A DNA stretch of 64,000 bases from Acidimicrobiia bacterium (lineage in GTDB: Bacteria > Actinomycetota > Acidimicrobiia > Acidimicrobiales > Aldehydirespiratoraceae): the NCBI GenBank assembly GCA_022819505.1, contig JAJEHD010000001.1, positions 1 to 64,000 on the forward strand. Direction: 5' to 3'. Position 1 is the stretch's first letter. Each line of letters starts with the position of its first letter. Below are positions 58,039 through 64,000 of the stretch, piece by piece. A program made the position numbers and the translations under genes. A model generated the notes under the pieces. It was not told the DNA's origin, did not search any database, and saw nothing but the letters and a program-made list of their open reading frames with translations.

Positions 58039-59376
58039 CTACCTATTTCGATCGAGTGGGCCGGGGCTGGGCCGATGCTTGCGGAGGGTGGCTTCGGCGC
58101 CGTGATCTGATGGCTCGTAGTAGACGTTGCCGGCCACATCGGCGGGCCGGTGCTCCTGGGAGACCCACCCGTCGGGGTCGTCGTGGGGGTAGCGGTAGCC
58201 CTCGCCGTGGCCTAGCGACTTGGCGCCCTGGTAGTGGGCGTCGCGCAGGTGCATCGGCACCTCACCAGCGCCGGCGGCTCTGGCGTCGGCCGCGGCCCGG
58301 CCCAGTGCCACTGTCACCCGGTTGGACTTGGGCGCGGTGGCCAGGCGCACCACCGCGTGGGCCAGGTTGAGCTGGGCCTCGGGCAGGCCGACGTACTCGA
58401 CGGCCCGGGCCGCGGCGTCGGCCACCAGCAGAGCTCCGTCGTCGGCCAGCCCGATGTCCTCGGAGGCCAGGATCACCAGCCGCCGGGCGATGAAGCGAGG
58501 ATCCTCGCCGGCTTCGAGCATCCGGGCCAGCCAGTACAGGCCGGCGTCGGCGTCGGAGCCCCGGATGCTCTTGATGAACGCGCTGATCACGTCGTAGTGG
58601 CCGTCGCGGCCGTAGCGCACCGCCTTTGCGTCGGCGGCCGCCTCGGCGTCGGCCAGCGTCACATGGACCGGTCCCGGCGGCACCGCGCCCGATCGGCTCT
58701 CTAACCGGCGGCCGGCCAGCGCCACCGCCACCTCTATTCCGGTGAGGGCATGGCGGCCGTCGCCTCCGCTGCGGGCCGCGAGATGCTCGACGGCTGCGTC
58801 ATCCGCGGTGGCCTTCTCCTCGGCAAGGCCGCGGTGGACCAACTCCACCAGCGCTTCGTCATCGAGGGGGTGCAACCGGAAGAGCGTCGAGCGCGACATC
58901 AGCGGCGGGTTGACCTCGAAGTGCGGGTTCTCGGTGGTGGCCCCGATCAGCACGATCAGGCCGTCCTCCACCGCGGGCAGCAGGGCGTCCTGCTGGGCCT
59001 TGTTGAAGCGGTGGACCTCGTCGAGGAACAGGATCGTGCCCGTTCCCTGGGTGCCGAGGCGGTCCCGGGCCCGCTCGATCACGGCCCGCACATCCTTGAC
59101 CCCGGCCGTTACCGCCGACAGCTCCTCGAAGTACTTGGCTGTGGTGCGGGCCACCACCCGGGCCAGCGTGGTCTTGCCCGTACCCGGCGGCCCCCACAGG
59201 ATCACCGACGACAGCCGGTCCGACGCGATCAACTCCCGCAACGGCCGCCCCGGCCCGACCAGATGGTCCTGGCCCACGATCTCGTCCAGTGTTCGGGGCC
59301 GCAGCCGTGCCGCCAACGGCGCCCGCCCCCGCAGACGCTCAGCCGCAGCCGCATCGAACAGGTCCGCTGCCACCAC
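58039..59376 (-). CDS. rarA: Replication-associated recombination protein RarA (MgsA)
   Basis: AAA+ ATPase of the clamp-loader-like family acting at stalled forks. 445 residues: the N-terminal LRPRTLDEIVGQDHLVGPGRPLREL, Walker A WGPPGTGKTTLARVVA, Walker B ILFLDEVHRFNKAQQDALLPAVEDG, sensor GATTENPHFEVNPPLMSR, and the C-terminal tetramerisation region (SIRGSDADAGLYWLARMLEAGEDP, RFIARRLVILASEDIGLAD). GTG at 59376 or the next GTG at 59373. Divergent from the vapBC pair with 86 bases between. Confidence 0.96.
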   Translation of the reverse strand: MVAADLFDAAAAERLRGRAPLAARLRPRTLDEIVGQDHLVGPGRPLRELIASDRLSSVILWGPPGTGKTTLARVVARTTAKYFEELSAVTAGVKDVRAVIERARDRLGTQGTGTILFLDEVHRFNKAQQDALLPAVEDGLIVLIGATTENPHFEVNPPLMSRSTLFRLHPLDDEALVELVHRGLAEEKATADDAAVEHLAARSGGDGRHALTGIEVAVALAGRRLESRSGAVPPGPVHVTLADAEAAADAKAVRYGRDGHYDVISAFIKSIRGSDADAGLYWLARMLEAGEDPRFIARRLVILASEDIGLADDGALLVADAAARAVEYVGLPEAQLNLAHAVVRLATAPKSNRVTVALGRAAADARAAGAGEVPMHLRDAHYQGAKSLGHGEGYRYPHDDPDGWVSQEHRPADVAGNVYYEPSDHGAEATLRKHRPSPGPLDRNR

Positions 59377-59408
59377 CCGACCCTACGCGCCATTGACGAC
59401 GGATGGCG

Positions 59409-59436
59409 TTACGGATCCAGTCGATATGGGTATATC
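59409..59436 (+). promoter_or_regulatory. Promoter/operator of the vapBC pair
   Basis: TTACGG (59409-59414) and TATATC (59431-59436) are 16 bases apart and would start transcription near 59443. The inverted repeat GATATGGGTATATC (59423-59436) overlaps the -10 element, and a half-site GATATAC recurs at 59454-59460. This is the usual layout for autoregulation by a VapB ribbon-helix-helix antitoxin. Confidence 0.4.
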
Positions 59437-59462
59437 CGATTCGGAGCTGAATAGATATACTA

Positions 59463-59675
59463 ATGATCGTGACGAAGCGGCTCGTAGACATCGACGACGA
59501 CCTGCTCGAGGAGGTACGCAGCCTGATCGGAGCGGCCACGATGAAGGAGGCGGTGAACGGAGCCCTCCAGCATGTGGTCGACTTCGACCTGCGTCTGCGC
59601 CACGTCCGCCGGCTGCTGACCATGGACGGACTCGATCTGGCCGACGACCAGGTCATGCGCGACGCATGGCGGTGA
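59463..59675 (+). CDS. vapB: VapB-type antitoxin
   Basis: 70 residues, ATG at 59463. The N-terminal part (MIVTKRLVDIDDDLLEEVRSLIG) fits a ribbon-helix-helix DNA-binding region, followed by ATMKEAVNGALQHVVDFDLRLRHVRRLL, the dimerisation helices, and an Asp-rich C-terminus that would wrap the toxin. It overlaps the next gene, the usual TA arrangement. Neutralises the PIN RNase encoded downstream. Confidence 0.85.
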   Translation: MIVTKRLVDIDDDLLEEVRSLIGAATMKEAVNGALQHVVDFDLRLRHVRRLLTMDGLDLADDQVMRDAWR

Positions 59676-60082
59676 GTCCGAACTACCTGGCCGACAAGAG
59701 CGCTCTGGCGCGAATCACGCAAGCCCCGGTGGCCGAGCGGCTCGTTCCCCTCATCCTTTCCCGGCAGGTCGCCACCTGTGCCGTCATCGACTTGGAGGTC
59801 CTCTACAGCGCCCGCTCGCTCCGCGACTACGAGGCGACCCAAGTCGAGCGGGGAGGCCTTCCCACGCTGCCTCAAACCGTGAGGGTTGGAACCCGCGCGC
59901 TGGAAGTGCAGCACCTGCTAGCCCGACGAGGCCAGCACCGCGTGTCCGTGCCCGACCTCCTGATCGCAGCGACGGCAGAGGTCAATGGGGTTGCCGTGAT
60001 CCACTATGACCGCGACTATGACAAGATCGCCGAGGTGACCGGTCAGCGCACCGAGTGGGTGGTCCCTCGCGGCTCGATCTGA
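59666..60082 (+). CDS. vapC: VapC-type PIN-domain ribonuclease toxin
   Basis: 138 residues from ATG at 59666 (GTG at 59672, giving a GTGA overlap with the antitoxin stop, is the alternative). All acidic PIN residues are present: Asp in YLADKSAL, Glu in VIDLEVLYSA, Asp in SVPDLLIAATAE and Asp in IHYDRDYDKIAE. So it should be an active Mg-dependent RNase. Expected to cleave specific RNA such as tRNA or rRNA when the antitoxin is lost. Pair inserted between rarA and aspS. Confidence 0.9.
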   Translation: MAVSPNYLADKSALARITQAPVAERLVPLILSRQVATCAVIDLEVLYSARSLRDYEATQVERGGLPTLPQTVRVGTRALEVQHLLARRGQHRVSVPDLLIAATAEVNGVAVIHYDRDYDKIAEVTGQRTEWVVPRGSI

Positions 60083-60131
60083 GCGGTGGACAGCCGCGGC
60101 GAACACAGACACGCCGCAATGCGCCGGCCGC

Positions 60132-61883
60132 TCACGCTGGGGGGAGGACTCGTAGGCCTAGTTCTTGGAGGTGGGCGTCGGCTATGGGGCTGGGGGCGTC
60201 GGTCAGGGGGTCGGCCCCGGACTGGGTCTTGGGGAAGGCGATGACCTCGCGGATGTTCTCCTCCCCCACCAGCAGGGCGGCCAGCCGGTCCAGGCCAACT
60301 GCGAAGCCGGCGTGGGGCGGGGCGCCGTACCGGAAGGCGTCGAGCAGGAAGCCGAAACGCTCCTGGGCCTCGTCGGGCGCGATCCCGAGAACCTCGAAGA
60401 TCCGCTGCTGGATCTCGCGGCGGTGGATCCTGACGCTGCCCGAGCCGAGCTCCCATCCGTTGAGCACCAGGTCGTAGGCCTGGCTTCTGATGCCGAGCAG
60501 GCGCTCGCCGTCGAGTGGCTGTCCCGACATAAGCAACGGCAGATCGTCGGTGTGGGGCATGGTGAACGGATGGTGCGACGGGATCGGTTCGCCCTCGGCG
60601 TTGAGCCCCTCGAACAGCGGGAAGTCGACCACCCACAGATAGTTGAAGCGGCCGTCGTTGACGGGCGGGCGGCCCAGCTCGAGGCGCAGCAGCCCCAGCA
60701 CGTGGCGAACCAGCGGGCGCTCGTCGGCCACCAGGAACACCATGTCCCCGGGCCGGGCGCCGAGGGCCTCGATCACGCCTGCGCCCTCCTCCGAAGACAG
60801 GAACTTGGCCACGCCGGCGTCGAGGACTGAGCCGCCCTCCTCGGCGGCCACGACCCGCATCCAGGCCAGGCCCTTGGCCCCCCAGCGCTGGCAGGTGGCC
60901 ACCAGCTCGTCGACCCGGCTGCGGGGCAGCGCCTCGGCGCCTCCTGTCAGGCAGATCCCCTTGACGCACGGGGCCTGGAACACCCGGGCCTGGGTGTCGG
61001 CGAAGACCGGGGTGAGCTCGGCCAACTCCATGCCGAAGCGGGTGTCGGGCTTGTCGGAACCGAATCGCTCCATGGCCTCGTGCCAGGTCATGCGATCGAA
61101 CTGGCCGGGGTCGTGATCGGCTACTTCGATGGTGGCCTCGGCTACGGCCCGCGTCACGAAACCGAGCACATCGTCGCGGGTTGCGAACGACGCCTCCACG
61201 TCGAGCTGGGAGAACTCGAACTGGCGGTCGGCCCTCAGGTCCTCGTCGCGCAAGCAGCGGGCGATCTGGTAGTAGCGGTCGACGCCACCGACCATGGTGA
61301 GCTGCTTGAAGATCTGCGGACTCTGGGGCAGGGCGTAGAACGAGCCAGGCTCCTTGCGGGACGGCACCACGAAGTCGCGGGCCCCCTCGGGGGTGGAGGC
61401 GATCAGCATCGGGGTCTCGACCTCTACGAACCCTTGAGTGTCCATGGCCCGACGGATGGCCCGGTTGACGGCGGCCCGGGCCCGCAAGTTTCGCTGCATG
61501 CGGGGCTTGCGCAGGTCCACGTAGCGGTGGCGCAGGCGCAGCGTCTCGTCCACATCGGTGCGCTCGTCGAGGGGGAACGGCGGCGGCTCAGCCCTCGACA
61601 GCAGCTCGACCTCGCAGTCCTGGAGCTCGATCTCGCCGGTGGCCAGCGCCGGGTTGGCGGTGCCCTCGGGCCGCAGCCTGACGGTGCCGGTTATGCGCAC
61701 GACGTATTCCGAGCGCAGGTCGCGGGCCCCGTCCACCACGCACTGGAGCACGCCAGTGTGATCGCGCAGGTCGATGAAGGCGAGGTGCTCGCTGTGCTCA
61801 CGGCGGCGGTCCACCCAGCCGCAGACCGTCACGGCGCGGCCCGCGTCGCCGGATCCGAGACGGCCGCACAGATCGGTCCGCAT
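60132..61883 (-). CDS. aspS: Aspartyl-tRNA synthetase
   Basis: 583 residues from ATG at 61883 with GAGGG 7 bases upstream; a GTG at 61907 (overlapping the hisS stop, GTGA) is an alternative. N-terminal OB-fold anticodon domain (VTVCGWVDRRREHSEHLAFIDLRD), class II motif 2 (YYQIARCLRDEDLRADRQFEFSQLD), bacterial insertion (GAD) domain, and motif 3 (GFAVGLDRLAALLVGEENIREVIAFPK). Length and insert mark the bacterial type; discriminating versus non-discriminating specificity was not judged. Confidence 0.97.
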   Translation of the reverse strand: MRTDLCGRLGSGDAGRAVTVCGWVDRRREHSEHLAFIDLRDHTGVLQCVVDGARDLRSEYVVRITGTVRLRPEGTANPALATGEIELQDCEVELLSRAEPPPFPLDERTDVDETLRLRHRYVDLRKPRMQRNLRARAAVNRAIRRAMDTQGFVEVETPMLIASTPEGARDFVVPSRKEPGSFYALPQSPQIFKQLTMVGGVDRYYQIARCLRDEDLRADRQFEFSQLDVEASFATRDDVLGFVTRAVAEATIEVADHDPGQFDRMTWHEAMERFGSDKPDTRFGMELAELTPVFADTQARVFQAPCVKGICLTGGAEALPRSRVDELVATCQRWGAKGLAWMRVVAAEEGGSVLDAGVAKFLSSEEGAGVIEALGARPGDMVFLVADERPLVRHVLGLLRLELGRPPVNDGRFNYLWVVDFPLFEGLNAEGEPIPSHHPFTMPHTDDLPLLMSGQPLDGERLLGIRSQAYDLVLNGWELGSGSVRIHRREIQQRIFEVLGIAPDEAQERFGFLLDAFRYGAPPHAGFAVGLDRLAALLVGEENIREVIAFPKTQSGADPLTDAPSPIADAHLQELGLRVLPPA

Positions 61884-61903
61884 GGCCGTGCCCTCGCTCC
61901 CGG

Positions 61904-63181
61904 TCACGACGCCGCTCCGGCCAGCATCTCGGTGACGGTCGACACGACCTCGGACTCGGGCACCTGGCGCTGGCCGCCGCCGGGGCGCATGTCGCGCACG
62001 GTGGCTGCGCCCGCGGCCTGCTCGTCGGGGCCGACGATGACCGCCACCGCGGCCCCGGAGCGATCGGCCCGCTTCATTTGGGCCTTCATGGAACGGCCGT
62101 CGAAGGCCCGGTCCACGCCCAGGCCGGCCTGACGGAGCCGGTCGCACAGAACCACTGCGCTGCGTCCACCGGCGACGTCCACCACGAACACCTGCACCGG
62201 CGGCGAAGCCCCGCCGAAGGCCTCCTCGGCGTCGCAGGCCAGCAGGATGCGGTCGACGCCCAGGGCGAAGCCGATTCCGGGCGTCGCGGGCCCGCCCAAC
62301 TCCTCCACCAGCCCGTCGTAGCGCCCGCCGCCGCCCACCGCGTTCTGGGCGGTGTCGAGCGCGTCGGCCACGAACTCGAAGGTGGTGCGGGTGTAGTAGT
62401 CGAGCCCGCGTACCAGGCGGGGCGACACCTCGTAGGCCGCGCCGAGGCTGTCGAGTCCGGCGGTGACCGCCTCAAAATGCTCGGCGGAGGCCCCCGAGAG
62501 GAAGTCGGCCATGACGGGCGCCGCCGCGATCACGGGCTGGTCCTGCTCGCGCTTGGAGTCGAGCACCCGCAACGGGTTGCGCTCCAGAGTGAGGCGGGAC
62601 TGCTCGGAGAGCTCACCCCGCCGGCTCTGGAGGTAGGCGGCCAGCGCGGCGTCGTAGGCCGGGCGGCTCGCAGCATCTCCGAGGCTGTTGATCTGCAGGC
62701 GCACCTGCCTCATGCCGAGGGCCTCGTAGAAGCGCACGCCGAGGCCGATCACCTCCACGTCGGCGTGGGGGTCGTCGGTGCCGAGAGTCTCCACACCGAC
62801 CTGCTCGAACTGCCGGTAGCGGCCTGCCTGGGGCCGCTCGTAGCGGAACTGGGGGCCGGAGTACCAGATCTTCCAGGGCACCGTCGGCCGGTGCTCGGCG
62901 AACGCCCGGCAGACGCTGGCGGTCAGCTCGGGGCGAAGGGCGAGGTGCCGGGGCGGGTCTCCCTTGTCGAAGAACTCGAACAGCTCCTTGGTGACGACAT
63001 CGTTGTTCGCGCCGAGACGCTGGAACACTCCCAGTTCCTCGAAGATGGGCGACTCCAGCAGCTCGAAGCCGCTGCGGTCGGCCAGATCGGCGAACACGGA
63101 CACCAACCGCCGCCGCCGGACCGACTCGGGCGGCAGGAGGTCGCGGGTGCCCACAGGGGCGCGGAACAAGGGCTGGGCCAC
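61904..63181 (-). CDS. hisS: Histidyl-tRNA synthetase
   Basis: Class II synthetase, 425 residues from GTG at 63181 (VAQPLFRAPVGTRDLLPPES). Motif 2: RYERPQAGRYRQFEQVGVE; histidine-binding: VRGLDYYTRTTFEF; GGGGRYDGLVEELGG; motif 3: GIGFALGVDRILL; C-terminal anticodon domain QVFVVDVAGGRSAVVLCDRLR. Frame extends upstream to 63391 but this part lacks family resemblance. Paired with aspS as in most actinobacteria. Confidence 0.96.
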   Translation of the reverse strand: MAQPLFRAPVGTRDLLPPESVRRRRLVSVFADLADRSGFELLESPIFEELGVFQRLGANNDVVTKELFEFFDKGDPPRHLALRPELTASVCRAFAEHRPTVPWKIWYSGPQFRYERPQAGRYRQFEQVGVETLGTDDPHADVEVIGLGVRFYEALGMRQVRLQINSLGDAASRPAYDAALAAYLQSRRGELSEQSRLTLERNPLRVLDSKREQDQPVIAAAPVMADFLSGASAEHFEAVTAGLDSLGAAYEVSPRLVRGLDYYTRTTFEFVADALDTAQNAVGGGGRYDGLVEELGGPATPGIGFALGVDRILLACDAEEAFGGASPPVQVFVVDVAGGRSAVVLCDRLRQAGLGVDRAFDGRSMKAQMKRADRSGAAVAVIVGPDEQAAGAATVRDMRPGGGQRQVPESEVVSTVTEMLAGAAS

Positions 63182-63289
63182 GACCCCCGAGGCTACCGCC
63201 GCCCTGCTACTCGCCAGAGCAGCCCACCCAACCTTTGGTTGATGCGGCAACGAAGATTGTGGCGCTCCCGCGGACACTACGGTGGCTCC

Positions 63290-64000
63290 ATGGACAACGG
63301 AACTCACTTTGTTCAGTTCGTTCACCCGGGCGGAGAGCATCGGCCCGACGCGGACAGCTTCAAGGACTGGATTGCGCTGGACACGCCCCATGCGCGCAAG
63401 TTCATGCAGTTGCAGGGCAGGTGGGTAGAGCGCGACGGCAGCGCGCGCAGTGGAGACCTCTACGCGTGGGGCGAGTGGGAGGCCCAGTCGGAACTACTGC
63501 GCCCGCTCGGCGGGAATCTCAGGGACGGGTATCCGCACTATCTCTGGCGGCCGTACTACACCGTTCCAGCCGATGGCCGCTTCGACGGACTGCGCAACAC
63601 AGATCCGTTCGTCTTCGGCGGGCGGTTCCTGTACTCGAACTGCCAACAGCCCGCTAGGCCGGGTTTAAGGGGCCTCGCCCGCGGCTCGGTGATCGCGTTC
63701 GGAAGCTACAAGGCAGGCCAGTGGATTCTCGACACTGTGTTCGTCGTCGCCGGGTCAGTCCCCTACACCGCCTCGCAGGCAGACCGGGATCTGGAGGACC
63801 CGGCGCCTGAGGTAGAGGTTCCAGAGGCATTCTTGGACGTCACCGCTGCACCGCTCGCGTCCGAAGGCTGGGACGGGGAGCTTCGCTTCTACTGGGGAGC
63901 CACGCCCGACGACCCCGTTGACAGCATGTACAGCTTCTTCCCCGCCAGCCCGGCTGATGATGGTCCCGGATTTGCCCGCCCGGCCATCGAACTCAATAGC
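63290..64000 (+). CDS. Unrecognised protein, cut by window end
   Basis: Open from ATG at 63290 through the last base: 237 codons with no stop, so the 3' end is outside. Begins MDNGTHFVQFVHPGGEHRPD. Features: an aromatic-rich segment (GYPHYLWRPYYTVP), a block FGGRFLYSNCQQPARPGLRGLARGSVIAFGS, the hydrophobic strand WILDTVFVVAGSVPY, then an acidic Pro/Glu stretch and FYWGATPDDPVDSMYSFFPA. Soluble, no signal peptide or membrane helix. I do not recognise the family. Third-position GC is lower than in neighbouring genes (several TTA, AAT and TAT codons), so it may be acquired. Weak ribosome-binding site; possible -10 TACGGT at 63279-63284. Confidence 0.75.
   Translation, partial: MDNGTHFVQFVHPGGEHRPDADSFKDWIALDTPHARKFMQLQGRWVERDGSARSGDLYAWGEWEAQSELLRPLGGNLRDGYPHYLWRPYYTVPADGRFDGLRNTDPFVFGGRFLYSNCQQPARPGLRGLARGSVIAFGSYKAGQWILDTVFVVAGSVPYTASQADRDLEDPAPEVEVPEAFLDVTAAPLASEGWDGELRFYWGATPDDPVDSMYSFFPASPADDGPGFARPAIELNS

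Overview
This is a GC-rich, actinobacterial core-genome segment. Three things suggest the class Acidimicrobiia or a close relative: the 16S 5' region, the presence of actinobacterial markers (the mIHF-type integration host factor and a helicase-dead PriA), and the gene order (infC-rpmI-rplT-trmH-pheST-argCJBDFRGH, pyrRBC-carAB-pyrDF-mihF-gmk-rpoZ-coaBC-metK-priA, alaS-ruvX-mltG-aroE-pilD-aroB-pepP-efp-nusB). That placement is inference; no database search was possible. I saw no CRISPR array, insertion sequence, prophage or tRNA gene.

Layout. 1-0.8 kb: the 5' end of a 16S rRNA gene (minus strand) with its leader and promoter. 0.8-7.5 kb: tyrS (minus), then a plus-strand island with a PhoX-type secreted phosphatase, a class A penicillin-binding protein with two PASTA domains, and a small membrane protein. 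7.5-16.8 kb: the complete arginine operon argC-J-B-D-F-R-G-H ending in a 3-methyladenine DNA glycosylase; a pair of palindromic repeats sits between argC and argJ. 16.8-23.3 kb: pheST, a plus-strand membrane coiled-coil gene, then trmH, rplT, rpmI and infC. infC appears to start with AUA. 23.3-29.3 kb: a DUF1844-like gene (plus), then hisG, ribD, mogA/moaB and a small Ada-like zinc protein, then rsmB, fmt and def. 29.3-34.7 kb: an RsmC-like methyltransferase (plus), priA, metK, coaBC and rpoZ. 34.7-44.9 kb: gmk, mihF and the pyrimidine operon pyrR-pyrB-pyrC-carA-carB-pyrD-pyrF, with a PyrR-type RNA site next to the pyrR ribosome-binding site. 45.2-46.6 kb: a three-gene plus-strand island (unknown, HAD phosphatase, NTF2/SnoaL-like). 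46.6-57.9 kb: GNAT acetyltransferase, nusB, efp, pepP, aroB, prepilin peptidase, aroE, mltG, ruvX, alaS and two membrane proteins. 58.0-63.2 kb: rarA, a VapBC toxin-antitoxin pair (plus), aspS and hisS. The window ends inside an unrecognised plus-strand gene.

The minus-strand genes are packed with 1-14 base overlaps (GTGA, ATGA, TTGA), indicating long translationally coupled transcripts. Together they supply translation (aminoacyl-tRNA synthetases, ribosomal proteins, IF-3, EF-P, formylation and deformylation, rRNA methylation), nucleotides, arginine, chorismate precursors and cofactors.

No clear new defence or mobile system is visible. The most interesting signals are regulatory or structural: the infC AUA start and leader palindrome, the PyrR-type site, the intra-operon repeat pair, two long inverted repeats, minisatellite repeats inside two membrane-protein genes, the absence of aroC/aroK and pyrK from their usual places, and the unknown gene at the right edge.
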